Positions 45,945 to 57,544 of a DNA stretch of 64,000 bases are shown here, piece by piece (the stretch's first letter is position 1; each line of letters starts with the position of its first letter). This DNA is from Knufia peltigerae. Its lineage: Eukaryota; Ascomycota; Eurotiomycetes; Chaetothyriales; Trichomeriaceae. The notes beneath the pieces were generated by a model. It ran no database searches, was not told the DNA's origin, and saw only the letters and a program-made list of their open reading frames with translations. The translations under genes and the position numbers were made by a program. The stretch lies in assembly GCA_030247855.1 (NCBI GenBank), contig JAPDRN010000003.1, positions 248,001 through 312,000 on the forward strand, read 5' to 3'.

Positions 45945-46446
45945 CGTAAATAGATGATGATCTTAGCAGCATCAAAAGCCAGGAGACCTGGCATGTGCTG
46001 CAAAAGTAGAACATGTGTGGAAAGATCAAGTACCTTAGTTTCCAATGTCGTGTGTCGACGTCGTTATCAGTCACGGTATATTATTTTCCCGAGATGTTGT
46101 AAGGCGCAACACACCACCTCATCACAATATTCGGAGAAGGCCACGACAATGTTCGTGCTCAATTCTTAACGAGAACAAAAGGACATTATGTCAGATCTAC
46201 AACTTATGGGACGGTGTTGCATGTAGGCAAACGAGAGATCATTAATGGCAGCATATTCTAGGAGCGAAACGGAAGCTTTTCTTTTCATTCAATTCATAAT
46301 GTGTAACCATGGATGTCGATAATCGACTGCGTTTTGAATATGGTAACCTTGGGAGAGTGGCCTTGAGTTGTTCCTTCATTGCCTTGAAGATGTCTCCTCC
46401 CCAGAGGCTTCAATAGGCCATGGTCATCTCACGAGATCCCGACATT
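45945..46446. other. Intergenic, oxidase promoter
   Basis: AT-rich; no gene was seen. Confidence 0.4.
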
Positions 46447-47781
46447 CTAGTAATCGTCACCACGGCTGACAACTTCCTTGACGTTTGGCCTGAGCAAGAT
46501 TGTATGTTCAAACTGGGCCGTGTAGCTGCCCTTCACATCCACCAGTGGCGGGTAAGCCTCAACGATGCCTGACTGGACCAAATTGTTCAGCCCGAGTAAA
46601 TATTTCTCCTGTCCAAGCCGATCAAGATACCGACGGCACCAAGGGATCGTTCCAAAATTCTTCTTGATGACGTTCAACAGTGACCTTGCACTCTGCACAC
46701 GCAGGGCCGTGTTGGGGGCATCGGGTCGCAAAGCATAGTGGGAAACTTCTAAGTCGTCCACGACATATCCACGTCCAGTACTGCCGAACGTCTCGATTGC
46801 AAAAATCTCCCCTTCTTCCATTTTGGTCTGGTCTCCACCCTTCACGATCGGCACACTCTTGCCACCGTGAATACTGTGCTGCACGATGTCGTGCCCGTTC
46901 AGGTTCCGGATGGCCTTGACAGGGTAGGTCTTGCCATCGAGCTCGACCTCGTAGGACTCCATGGCTTCTTGGATAGCGGCACCAATGTCACACACCCGCA
47001 CGTCGATTCCAGCCTCACGAATACCGGTGTTGGTCGCATCTTTGACCGCAGCCAAAAGGTTATCGTACTTGGGATCAAAGGTCATGGTGAATGCCGAGTC
47101 CACGATGCGTCCGTTTACGTGCACACCGAAATCCACCTTCATGACATCCTGCTCGCCGAGCACCCACTTGTTCCCTGCGTTCGGTGTGTAGTGTGCTGCG
47201 ATATGGTTGATGCTCAGTCCCGTGGGAAAGCCGACGCCACCTTTGATGTTGTCTCCTTCTTCGAGACCCCAATGGCCCGTGAGCGCACGGGTGCCGTTCT
47301 CGATGCCCTCTGCGATTTCCGTCAAGGTCATGCCCGGCTTGATATTGGCCTGCGCCCATTGACGGACTTGACGGTGAACTTCAGCACCCTGGCGGTATTC
47401 TTGCAGGAAATCATTGTTGATCCGGTCAAGGTGGCGCTTCTCTTCATTCGTCGTACGATAGGCATTGCCGTTTTTGTATTCGACTTCCTCACCGACCGGG
47501 TAGCCGTTGGGAAAGAGTTGGCTTACGAGGACGCGTGGAGGGTCGGATTGTACTTTGGGAGCGGCCTTCTTCTTCTTTGGCTTCTTCTTTTTCTTCTTCT
47601 TTGCTGCACCACTTGCCGTGTTTCCGGTGCCGTTTGCGGTGGCATCGTCGTCCCTGTCTTCATCGGACTCGTCCTGGTCTGAGACATGGCCGTTGGTGCC
47701 GTTTGCGCCGTTGGCTTGAGGGTTGGCGCCGTCATTGTTCAGAGCGAGCTTGGACAGCATGTCTGCAGTTTTGGATGCCAT
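46447..47781 (-). CDS. Methionine aminopeptidase 2
   Basis: 444 residues, intronless, starting at MASKTADML. The open frame continues 13 codons upstream without another ATG. The N-terminal 100 residues are acidic and then carry two lysine runs (ribosome association). The pita-bread peptidase domain follows, with the five metal ligands in KVDFGV, GRIVDSAF, HSIHGG, AIETFGSTG and QFEHTILL, plus the substrate His in INHIAAHYTPN. It removes initiator Met cotranslationally and is the fumagillin target. It is divergent from the J-protein gene with 348 bp between starts. Confidence 0.95.
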   Translation of the reverse strand: MASKTADMLSKLALNNDGANPQANGANGTNGHVSDQDESDEDRDDDATANGTGNTASGAAKKKKKKKPKKKKAAPKVQSDPPRVLVSQLFPNGYPVGEEVEYKNGNAYRTTNEEKRHLDRINNDFLQEYRQGAEVHRQVRQWAQANIKPGMTLTEIAEGIENGTRALTGHWGLEEGDNIKGGVGFPTGLSINHIAAHYTPNAGNKWVLGEQDVMKVDFGVHVNGRIVDSAFTMTFDPKYDNLLAAVKDATNTGIREAGIDVRVCDIGAAIQEAMESYEVELDGKTYPVKAIRNLNGHDIVQHSIHGGKSVPIVKGGDQTKMEEGEIFAIETFGSTGRGYVVDDLEVSHYALRPDAPNTALRVQSARSLLNVIKKNFGTIPWCRRYLDRLGQEKYLLGLNNLVQSGIVEAYPPLVDVKGSYTAQFEHTILLRPNVKEVVSRGDDY

Positions 47782-48129
47782 GGCACGGAAGATTGGGATT
47801 GTGCCAACAACAATACACACACAGCGTACGCAGAAGGAGTGTTTGGTTCAACGAGGGGAGAGAATATCAGGCTGCGGTCGTGGTGGCCGGGCTTTCACTT
47901 TTCTGCGGGCTCGGGCGGGAAAAATTGCGGGCGAGTCAAATCCGCCAATGAACGAAAAGAGCGAGTGCCAGAAACTGCAAGACGTCACATATTCGTATAT
48001 TCGATCCTACTTGAAGGTCTCGAGATGTCGGGTTATCACTACAATAAACAACTACATGATGCTTTGACCCCGTCCTTTATACTACAATTCAAGAACTAGC
48101 GTAGCGGCGTCGATTCTCAAGTATGAGGC

Positions 48130-49134
48130 ATGATCCTACGCCCGACTTCCCTCTCATCCCTCACATCGCTCCGCGGCACCGGTCCTTTTCACTTCTCCCT
48201 TCTCGACCACGGATGCTGCACACGCACGTGCACGCGCGCACGCACGAGGAGCTTGCCTCATCCTTCTACGACCACGTCCACCCTTGATCAAGCTCTGAGA
48301 GTACGATGTCCGAATACTAGAGGACGACAGACACGTGCCTTTTCGCAGTCTTGCGGCCCCTTATCCTCCGCGGCCCACCCTCCCAACCACTATGCCATCC
48401 TTCGCATCCCTCCCGACGCCACACCTTCGGACCTCAAGAAACAATTCTACGTTTTGAGCAAGGAAACCCACCCGGACCGCAACAGGCAGGACCCCAAGGC
48501 CGCCGAACGTTTCGCCCAGATTTCCGAATCGTACAGCGTGCTCGCCAACCCGGAGAAGAGACGTCGGTACGACAGGGACGTGTACCACGTGCACCACGGC
48601 GGCCACCACCACGGGCACTCCCGCGTGCATGGTCACCACTCTTCCCACACGGCGCACAAGAGTTACGCCGGATCGCGACCGGCGACGGGTCTCTCGAAAC
48701 GCCGCAGCGCCTTCAAGGGACCTCCACCTTCGTTCTACGCCCACGGGAAACCCAGCGCGAACACGACGAGCCAAGCACAAGCCAGCGCGGCCGCGCAGGA
48801 GCAGGCACAGGCAGGGACTTTCAATTCGGCGGCGTTTACCGACGCTGACGCGCGCGGTGGCTTCGCCTTCGACCCAGAGAGTACTTTCAAAACCCAGACG
48901 CACGAAGATTACCGGCGTGCGAATCGACGTGCGGCGGAGGTGGAAGCCGCACGCGCCGCCGCCGCCGAGGAGAATGACTTTTGGGGCAGGTTCATCATCG
49001 TCGCCGGCGTCATAACCCTCAGCGTCAGCGTCGGCACGATAGTGGTCAGCATGGCGAACACACCGAGGGGTGGCCTCACGAGAGCGGATGGAAGCCGAAG
49101 GGATGGGCCGCGCAACGACTGGACGAAAGCATGA
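48130..49134 (+). CDS. Mitochondrial J-domain protein with C-terminal TM
   Basis: 334 residues. The Arg/Ser/Thr-rich, acid-poor N-terminus suits mitochondrial import. The J-domain (about 85-150) has the HPD motif in KETHPDRNRQD and ends RRRYDRDVYH. A His-rich stretch follows (about 154-180), then an Ala/Gln-rich linker, a predicted helix rich in Ala and Arg, and one membrane segment near residues 287-308. The layout is like yeast Jid1, an Hsp40 co-chaperone of the inner membrane, but orthology is inference. The region at 48218-48246 is a CA/CG-rich simple repeat in the coding sequence. Confidence 0.8.
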   Translation: MILRPTSLSSLTSLRGTGPFHFSLLDHGCCTRTCTRARTRSLPHPSTTTSTLDQALRVRCPNTRGRQTRAFSQSCGPLSSAAHPPNHYAILRIPPDATPSDLKKQFYVLSKETHPDRNRQDPKAAERFAQISESYSVLANPEKRRRYDRDVYHVHHGGHHHGHSRVHGHHSSHTAHKSYAGSRPATGLSKRRSAFKGPPPSFYAHGKPSANTTSQAQASAAAQEQAQAGTFNSAAFTDADARGGFAFDPESTFKTQTHEDYRRANRRAAEVEAARAAAAEENDFWGRFIIVAGVITLSVSVGTIVVSMANTPRGGLTRADGSRRDGPRNDWTKA

Positions 49135-49724
49135 TGTGGCCCCGGGCCGACCGTTGTTACTGTACTCGTAAGAGGGCTCGAGTGCCTGTGTAGACGTCGT
49201 TAAGAGGATGTTTGCTTGGAGCCGGCGAAACTAGAATTTTGGATCGTTAACCGTCCACGCCATATATATGACACATGTTTTGACAGACTAGATATCGGCA
49301 CTCTCAGGCTCGAGTGCTCCTTTACAGCATCGGCGAAGAGAAGGACGCGGTCTTGACAGATGACCTACAAGTAAAAGGGACACTGGCGACATTTCGAGAT
49401 CTTTTGTCAGAGTAAAATGTGAAAGACGGGGTGGGGTGATTGCATAGAGGAAGGAGAGAAATTTACTACATTCTTTGCGACTAGTTGGTCTCATGGATGC
49501 GTTGCATTGAAAAGGATGACAACAAGCCCTTTCTTTCCCCGTTCGAACCTCGAATGGTACGCGCAGATCAAAAAAAAATTGGACACATTTCCTTGTTCCC
49601 CTTGTTCTATGCTTTCTTCCCCCTTCCGTCGCCGGTCTTTAGTTTCTGTACAATCTCAAAGCCGCGGACCGCTGCCGTATCCCGCCTCGAAGACACGGGG
49701 TAATGGTGGTGGGTGGCGTTTCCT
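49135..49724. other. Convergent gap before VDAC 3' end
   Basis: No gene seen between the J-protein and VDAC stops. Confidence 0.4.
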
Positions 49725-51089
49725 TTATCCTTCAAAGGTGAAGGAGGCACCGACCTTGTGCGCGGCTTGGTTGAGGTTCTGGGTGTCGAGGCTGGCGCCG
49801 AGACCGAGAGTGACGCCGGTGCCGAGCTTGACGTTGTACGCGAGGGCGGCGATACCGCGGTCGTTGATCTTGGCCTATCAAGTATCATTCTGTCAGCATC
49901 TGGTACTCTCTTTTGTTCTCTCGGAGGAGAAAAAGGGAGGTCGATTTGTGTCTTGGGTTTCCGGCAGTGACCAAGAGACCTGTGACAAAAGACGTACCTT
50001 GGCGAACGAGCTTGGGTCGAGCTTGTACTTGGTCGCAACCTCCAGACCGACGTTGCTACCTGCGGTCGAGTCCCAGGTGGCCTTGGCGCCGGCCTCGACC
50101 TCGGTGTTGACCTTGTGGTAGTAGCTCGCGCTGAAGACGCTCAGGTTGTTGGTCGAGGTGACGGCGGCGGCGTAGCTGCCCTGCGAGTAACCGGCGGCGA
50201 GGGCGTAGCGGGTGATGGCGGCCTTGCCGACGTCGTAGCCTCCCTCGGCGCCGATGAGGAAGCCCTCGTGGCCGAGCGTGACGTCGAAGGTGGCGGTGGG
50301 GCCCTTGAACAGGTCGGTGAACAGGCGCGTGTGGATGTTGGGCTGCTTGTAGAACAGGTTGAGCTTGCCGCCGTACGTGCTCTTGGCGGGGAGGTAGTTG
50401 GACAGGACCTCGGCCTTGAGGCCCTTGGTCAGGTTGTCCTCGAGCTCGACCTTGAAGTCTAGGCTGTTCGCCGTGGTCCAGGTGTTTGTGATGGTGAGGC
50501 CTGCGAAGGGGAGGTTCTCAGAATCAGCCAAAAAGATCATACAAATACCGCCAAAAAAAAAGCCGCACGGTCGCACCAGCGCAGCTCAAGGGGGGGTCTT
50601 CTCGCAAGGTCGAACGTGGACGCCGACCGCGTGGAGCCACCACCATCAAAAAGGGACCAGGGCTGTGAAGAGGGAAGGTCACATACCGGCAGCCTTGTCG
50701 GAGTATTTCCCTTCAATCTTGCCCCTGCCGTTAATATGTGATATTCTAAAGTTGTCTTGTGATATCGTTGTGCTCACCGAGCCAGAGATGGGTCCATCGT
50801 GGGCAGATTTTCCCTTGACGTTGAAGCTGCGACACTGGTCAGAGCCTGCTCGGTCCAAAAGTCCATCCTAGAGGAAGGCAAGGGAAAAGGCCATACGTGA
50901 CGCCGTTGGGGGCTTTGGACTTGACCTCGAGGTTGGCCGCGGTGGTGTGGTAGAAGTCCTTGTTGAGGAGCTGCGGGAGAAGGTGAAGGTCAGCTAGAGG
51001 TCCATTCCCGCGCCCGCAAATGGGTGGGATTGTCTTACGTCGTTCGCTGGCTTAGCGATGTCGCTGAAGGGGACGGGAACACCGGACAT
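49725..51089 (-). CDS. POR1: Mitochondrial outer membrane porin (VDAC)
   Basis: Six exons, 51089-51039, 50970-50897, 50826-50778, 50717-50687, 50500-49998 and 49874-49725, give 285 residues, the exact VDAC size. The start MSGVPVPFSDIAKPANDLLNK, the GLTITNTWTTANSL strands and the GLGAS...NLNQAAHKVG ending are typical. It forms the 19-strand beta-barrel that passes metabolites. Exon 4 is only 31 bp. All six junctions preserve frame and family alignment. Confidence 0.94.
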
Positions 51090-51629
51090 GATGGCGGGGA
51101 TAGTGAGCAGTGAAGAGGAGGGACTTGTAGAAGGGAAGAATCCAAATAAGACGAGTACACAGAGGTCAGGGAGAAAGGGCGGACAGATTGATCAGATGGA
51201 CACCTCAATCGGGATGGAACTTGAAGCTCAAGCAATGTTTTCGTTCTCCAACTCCGAGGGCCAATCAGCTCTCCAATTTCAACAACGGTCGTTGTCGGAA
51301 AACTTCCCCTGAAAAGACCGTTGTTTCGGCAAAAGCAGGAATCATGGGTACAGAGTACTGGCCACCTATACAGAGCCTTATGGATATGATGTAGGTAAAG
51401 ATACGGAATACTGTAATAGTCTATCTGTATATAGGGGTATGTCCATTGTTTTACTAGTACTGTACTTGTGCCGCAAAACTATCCCCCAGCTCCTCCAGGT
51501 CTCAAGTTGTGAATATAAGGAAGAGATCCGCCCCGTGGACCTTTTGTTGAGCTTTTCGACTTTAGATTCATTGTCCCTCAGAAAAACCAGCCCAACTCCG
51601 ACCAATGCGGCGTAACCCTGTGACTTCAC
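51090..51629. other. VDAC promoter
   Basis: No gene was seen between the VDAC start and the asparagine synthetase stop. Confidence 0.4.
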
Positions 51630-53446
51630 TCATGATGGAATCACATCTCCGTTCTCATATCTTGCAACATGGGTTGCAATCGCTCTTCCGCTGGGATCGC
51701 TCTGCTTTGACCAGGTCGGAGTCCACCTCATGACGGTCGATGCGCAATACGGTGGGAAATGCTGATCAAACATCATGCGGTACCAGTAGGCTTCCTTGCT
51801 GTCGGGAATGTCGTTGCCCCATTCAGCTTTGGGGTTCTTCATCATCTCATCGGTGACGTTGAGCTCCGCATTGTCCTTGAGCGCGTCAATCCAGCCATAG
51901 CCGACACCATCGCTGAACTGTTCCTTTTGCCGCCACAAGATGTTATCGGGAAGGTAAGGCTTGGTTTCCGGTTCGTCGGTCGTGTCGAATGCTTTCCGGA
52001 TAATGTATTTCTCGATCCTGTCCTTTGTAATCATCTTGTCTGCTGGGTCGATGTTCATGGCGACTTCCAGGAATTGCTTGTCCAGGAAAGGTACTCGAGC
52101 CTCCAAACCCCACGCCGACGTCGACTTGTTGGCACGAAGACAGTCTGCCAGATGGAGGTTCTTTACTCTGCGGACAGTCTCCCTGTGGAATTCTTCCTTG
52201 TTGGGCGCAGCGTGGAAGTAAAGATAACCACCGAAGATTTCATCACTTCCCTCACCACTCAAAACCATCTTCACTCCCATCGCCTTGATCTTCCTGCTAA
52301 GAAGATACATGGGTGTCGAAGCGCGGATGGTCGTCACATCGTAAGTCTCGAGGTGGTAGATGACATCTGACAAGGCATCTAAACCCTCTTGGATGGTAAA
52401 TGTGAAGTCGTGATGCTTGGTGCCCAAGAACTTGGCAACTTCGAGGGCGGCTTTGGTGTCCGGCGCATTGGGGAGGCCGATGGAAAAGGAGTGGAGCTGT
52501 GGAAGGAATGTGACGGTGGACAACTCGTCCTCGTCGTCAATGCCGACGAGCTTGGAACCAGTCTGCGGTGCATCGCCGTTGGCCTGGCTTGTTGTACCAT
52601 TGGTTTGAGAGTTGATGAGATCTCGCTGACGGAGTGATTCCCGCTGGGCGATAGAAGCGACCAGGCTGGAATCCAAGCCACCAGAAAGAAGGACACCGTA
52701 CGGGACTTCGGCCATGAGTCTCTTCAGCACCGATTTCTCCAGCGTCTTTCTAAGGAGTTTGTAGTCCACAGGCGTCGAAGGGACCTTTTCAGGGTCCCAC
52801 CATGATGGCTCGAAGTATCTGGTGAGCTTGTCGGTTTTCGAGTCATAGACGTGACCAGGAGGGAAAGAGAGGATGTTGTCGCAGACCGGGGCCAAGGCTT
52901 TCAATTCGGAAGCGAAGAAGACTGCACCTGGCGTTGTGCTCGATCGACCGAGGTAGAAGGAGGTGATCCCAATGGGATCCCGGGCGGCAATCGTTCGATC
53001 TTGGGTCTTGTCGTACAGAACGAATGAGAACATGCCGTCCAAGTGCTTGGGAGCATCGATGCCATACTGCATGTACAGTGGGATGATGACCTCACAATCA
53101 CTGTGTGTCTTGAAGTTGTACGGCGTCTGGAGATGCTTGCGCAGAATTCGGTGGTTGTAAATCTCGCCATTGACAGCCAGAGCAATGCTTCCTTCATCGT
53201 TGACCAGAGGTTGTGCGCCAGTGTCGACACCCACAATACTCAGGCGCTCATGGCAGAGAATTGTGTTGTTTCCAATCCAGTTGCCCGACCAATCGGGACC
53301 ACGGTGTCGAAGGCATTTGACACACTGCAGTGCAGTGGTTTTGAAGGTGGCTATCGACGGATGACTGCAGATGAATTAGTACCAGTGCTGTTAACGGCGT
53401 CGCAGCGCGCTCCAACTTACCCATGACAGGCAAAGATACCACACAT
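51630..53446 (-). CDS. ASN1: Asparagine synthetase (glutamine-hydrolysing)
   Basis: Exons 53446-53421 and 53364-51630 join to 586 residues. The N-terminal glutaminase starts MCGIFACHGH, with Cys2 as nucleophile, and continues through CLRHRGPDWSG and NGEIYNHRIL. The synthetase domain has the PP-loop LLSGGLDSSL near residue 250 and the later SGEGSDEIFGGY. A Ser/Thr/Asn/Gln-rich insert follows the PP-loop. The first eight codons sit alone on exon 1, so the catalytic Cys is lost if only the long ORF is read. A TGACTCA element lies 160 bp upstream. Confidence 0.95.
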
Positions 53447-54589
53447 GACTGCCCACGAGACAAAGGAACACCTTATTTAGGAGGGTGTAGAGAATGTAAT
53501 CGTGATTGCGAGGTCTGAGAGAGTGTGGGCGGGCGTGGGCGTGGGATAAATAAAAAAAAAAGAGGTGACTGCGGCGTTGGTCCCGAAATTTTGGAGCGGG
53601 ATGAATGACTCAAGGCTCAGCGACGGAGAATCGACTGCGACTCTGGCTCTGGCTTTTTGTACCAGAAGGCAAAATCAAAAATTAATTCTGTTACTCTCAC
53701 TCTGTAAAGGTCCATCGGATTCTCTACGGACTTCCACTTCGGTCACCTTGTCCCATTCCTGGTCTCGTGGTGTTGAAACTCGCCTCACCTCGACACTCTT
53801 CCCTTGCAATCGATATCTATCCCACCTTATTAGCTGGAAACGATAAGAAAATGACCAACGGTGGAGCATGAGACGCCGATGGCCGCCCCTCACTCGAATC
53901 ACCTCATATCATTACGAGCAAATTGGCTCATGTGCCAGTGAGTAACGGCCTTTTTTCTTCGCCCCTGCGGTTGAATATTACTATCTTCTTTTGTCTGGGC
54001 CAATATGCCATATTCCCGAAATGTCTACACCAATATTTTGGACACGCGACTCTTGTACTTGCTATCACGTATAGGTCGACGCTTACTGGCGCAAAATATT
54101 ACATGTCTTCCCCTGCTGCAGGCTCTTGGGCAGCGGTTTAGCCAGGCTAAGCCAATAAGAACTACCATGTCTTCCCTGCAGATTTCCGACCCCGGGCTCG
54201 TTTCTGTGCAGAGCAAGTTGATAGAGCCCCCCACGCTTTCACCCTTTGGGGAGTGTTGCGAGCCCCTGGGAAATCGTCAAAGGCTTTGTGAGCCTCTCCA
54301 TCCTATTAGGTCTCAACAAGCGGCAGATCCTTGTAAACTTTGTCCCTCTCGATCAGCAACACGTGGAATGCATCATGCTGGATTTGAAGTCGCGAATGAC
54401 TCCTCCTGACTGCCCAAAATCTTCGTTCGCGCCTCTGCGACATGCACCTAGTGAATTCTCTATGCCGTAATCTCCTAAAAAGTCCCTTCCCACTGAATTG
54501 TACCGTGACGCCTCGCTGAAATCCATGCAGACATTGTTCATTGAATCATCCCATTAGTATCATCGCCCATAGCACGCTGTCCAATGCTC
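53447..54589. other. Intergenic, ASN1 promoter and UBC9 3' side
   Basis: About 1.1 kb with short ORFs only; none shows a domain or a credible splice pattern. Confidence 0.45.
53606..53612. promoter_or_regulatory. CpcA/Gcn4 site TGACTCA before ASN1
   Basis: A perfect cross-pathway control element lies 160 bp upstream of the start codon of an amino-acid biosynthesis gene. The match is seen; regulation by CpcA is inferred. Confidence 0.6.
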
Positions 54590-55166
54590 TCACGGTGCGG
54601 GATTTTCTTTGACGATGCTTTTGATTTTCCGCTCATATGCTGCTCTGTCTTTCTTGAATAGGTTGTATGCATCAGCCTGAGCCGGCGATTCAGGGTTTGG
54701 GTCGTTGAGCAAATCTTGGATGCCAATAAGAATCTGCTTGATGGTGATTGCCGGCTTCCATCCTTCTTCCTCGTTCAGGATCGAAAGGCAGACGGTGCCG
54801 GACGGATAGACGTTGGGGTGGAAAAGAGGGGGGACGAATTTGCCTAGATGCTGGTGAGACGGTCTTCTTGCGCATGTGCGACGGATGCGCCTTACATTTG
54901 GGTGGTTTCGTAGGGTATTCGTCCGGAAAGGAGAGTGTTAACTTGAACAGGCCGCCTTCCCAGATGGTCTTTTCCTTTCCTGGTATTCCCACTTCCCAGT
55001 TCTTAAGGTCCAGAACACCATTGGCACCTCGGACGGGCTTTGCGAAGAAGCCGAACGGGTGGTCGCGTCGCCACTGTTTCCTACAACATCCAGTCAGCGA
55101 ATGCGCAATCTCATGTTGACGATATACTGACCTCTCCTCTTGGAGGCGATTGAAACAGAGAGACAT
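54590..55166 (-). CDS. UBC9: SUMO-conjugating enzyme UBC9
   Basis: Exons 55166-55132, 55080-54896 and 54843-54590 join to 157 residues, the canonical Ubc9 length. Evidence includes the start MSLCFNRLQEERKQWRRDHPFGFFAKP, the FPDEYPTKPPKCKF block, the catalytic Cys in SGTVCLSILNE and the ending ENPAP-like tail. It transfers SUMO to nuclear targets. Intron 1 uses a GTCAGT donor. Confidence 0.95.
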
Positions 55167-55909
55167 TGTGAGGAAAAGGCTCCCTCAGACTAGAAAAGTG
55201 GGTTTGGTTCGTGAGGAGAGTCTAGCTGCGATCCAGCAGAGGGACTCAGAAATAAAAGAGGCTTGGAGATGTTTGCGCAGTCGGGAAGATTGTGTAAGCC
55301 TGATTGTGAGTTGGTGCAAAGCACAAATTTGAAGTGAAGAAAGAATTATATTGCAAGAAAGAAACAGGGAAAAGTTGAAGTGAATAAAGACTGAATTGAA
55401 TTATTATATGAGGCGAGGATGGAGGCTGCGGCAAATAATCCCGCAAGGCACGAGTTGTCGCCGGCGAGATCTGCTTGGCAGCCCATCACATACATAACCG
55501 CATTTACGTTAGTTAGGGAGTATCCATATCTCCTCCACGTACCCTCTGCCCCCGCATGCATATGCAACGCCGTTTACTACACAGTTCAAGGAGATTCATG
55601 TTGTGATAAAGGACTGCAAGTCTGGAACGAGGTGAGAACAAGGTCGGAAACATGTTTTCATTAATCTATGTAGCCAGCCAGCCTTGTCGACATTATTTTG
55701 TCAAACCTCTGGCAGTTTAAAATGCATCTCATTCTACAGCCGTTTATTCCCATATCAAAGGGTTCTGCGTATCATTTGAGATTGAGTATCTTTGTGTTGT
55801 AGTTTCCGAACCCCCTTGTATCCGTTTGGGCACGACCAAAGAGCAAACCTCACTTAGTCAATGAGACGTCTTCATTGTGGGGCAGGCCACTATCATCATC
55901 GACAAAGCC
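55167..55909. other. UBC9 promoter and end of housekeeping block
   Basis: No gene was seen. To the right the gene content turns to P450s and efflux. Confidence 0.4.
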
Positions 55910-57424
55910 TCAAACTGTTCCCATCTGCGAGAGAATATTGTTGATGTCCTTGTCCGCCTCTGCCCAGGACTTCTCAACAACAGACTTGTGGGCGGCACTT
56001 CTCGGCTCGAAATGCACTTGGAATGGTAGGGGCCGAGAATTGAAGCCTGAAGTGAATGCCATGTCATCAATCTCCAGTCGCACGCCATTCTTGTAAACGT
56101 GTTCAAAGCGAAACGCCCAGAGCAAGCGGGCAACGATGATAAACATGGAGTTTTGAGAGACGTGCTGGCCGGTACACACACGCCGACCGAACCCGAATGC
56201 ATGGAGCGGGAGATTGGGATTCTCAAGCCAGCGCTCAGGGAGAAATTTTTGAGGCTCAGCGAAAACGGCCTCGTCCATGTGAATAGACCAGTGGTTGCCA
56301 ATGACAGTTGCTCCCTTTGGAATGCGGTAGCCCATATACTCGTCATCGGTGATGACACTGTGAGGGATCCCTCCCGCGGAAACGGGGCGCCAGCGCAATG
56401 TTTCCTTGACCACTGCGGTGATGTATGGGAGATTGTGCTGGTCGTCGAAAGTAGGCAGGCGGTCTGAGCCTACCACTGCATCCAACTCACGCTGAGCGGT
56501 CTCAACAAACCCAGGGTTGAGAACAGCGGCGAGAGTGAATATCTCGAGAGCCATATTTGTGGTGTCGAGGCCTGCTTCGTAGATGATGCCGATGTCATAT
56601 GCGACCTCAATCTCTGGCATGTCCTTCGCTTCCTTCATTTTCGTAATCTGTTTGGTGAAGTTCCACGACGGCGTTGACATACCAAACCGCAGATTGGACA
56701 TGTGAAGACTGGATTCCAGCCGCCAGAATCGTTCCGCCCTATGTTTCCACGGAGCCAAGAAGGCAGGGAGGTAATTGAGAACGGGCAGAGCATCTACAAT
56801 ATTTCGTCCCACCTTGGCAGCGTCGAGGAAATTTGCATTGACCTGGTCAGCTCCTTTGATTTCAGGCTCGTCCCCTGCCGGGCTTCTCTTCCCATATGAG
56901 AGGCCGAACATGAGACTCGCCGTGTAACGGTGGTAGAGCTTCGCAAAGTCATCCGAATGAAGAAGGTCATGCATAAGTTGCTTGCTCTCCAGATCTTGGA
57001 GAGGTCGGTATGCCTGAGATTGGCGGATGTTAAGGCAAGAGGCCTGCATCTTCTGGTGAGTCCGCCACTTTTGCCCATATGTCATCAAGAGAACATGAAA
57101 ACCCTTGGTCACCAATTCGCCGGCCATTACCAGTCTCGGCCGGGAACTGTAGATGGAGCTTTTCTTGTTCAGCAACGCATCTGCAGACTCGTGCGTGCCG
57201 AGCATGATTACAGTCGTCAGTCCGTATTGCACGGAGAAGATCGGACCATACTTCTTGGTCCATTCTTGATATGTCCGCCATGGCAGCTCGCTCGGGGCCT
57301 GATGTAGATTGCCAATGATTGGGAGTCGCCGTGGGCCCGGAGGCAGGCCTCTATCCCGCCGACGCTCATACAGCAGAACGAGGCAGAGAAGCAATGGAAA
57401 GATGAGGAACGGATTGAAAATCAT
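55910..57424 (-). CDS. Cytochrome P450 monooxygenase 1
   Basis: Intronless. The Met at 57424 (A at -3, directly before the membrane anchor MIFNPFLIFPLLLC) gives 504 residues; the frame is open to 57544. The proline hinge LPPGPRRLPIIGN, the I-helix AGLDTT, the K-helix ETLRW and the haem loop FGFGRRVCTG (Cys about 417) are all present, so it should be an active microsomal class II enzyme. The style is that of the fungal O-methylsterigmatocystin-oxidoreductase-like CYP group, which is broad and does not define a substrate. It shares a divergent promoter with the efflux pump. Confidence 0.88.
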   Translation of the reverse strand: MIFNPFLIFPLLLCLVLLYERRRDRGLPPGPRRLPIIGNLHQAPSELPWRTYQEWTKKYGPIFSVQYGLTTVIMLGTHESADALLNKKSSIYSSRPRLVMAGELVTKGFHVLLMTYGQKWRTHQKMQASCLNIRQSQAYRPLQDLESKQLMHDLLHSDDFAKLYHRYTASLMFGLSYGKRSPAGDEPEIKGADQVNANFLDAAKVGRNIVDALPVLNYLPAFLAPWKHRAERFWRLESSLHMSNLRFGMSTPSWNFTKQITKMKEAKDMPEIEVAYDIGIIYEAGLDTTNMALEIFTLAAVLNPGFVETAQRELDAVVGSDRLPTFDDQHNLPYITAVVKETLRWRPVSAGGIPHSVITDDEYMGYRIPKGATVIGNHWSIHMDEAVFAEPQKFLPERWLENPNLPLHAFGFGRRVCTGQHVSQNSMFIIVARLLWAFRFEHVYKNGVRLEIDDMAFTSGFNSRPLPFQVHFEPRSAAHKSVVEKSWAEADKDINNILSQMGTV

Positions 57425-57544
57425 CTTGCCGCTGAATGGAAGTTGGGTCAGGGAATGGAATGGTGCTTTGCGAAAACAGTCTTTCAAGAATTCATCCTTA
57501 CTTGCCGCTCTGGTGGCAAATTCCCTGAGGCTGGCTCTTTGCAT

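Noticed and set aside
46867..47682. 271-codon plus-strand ORF
   Set aside because: Antisense to methionine aminopeptidase 2.
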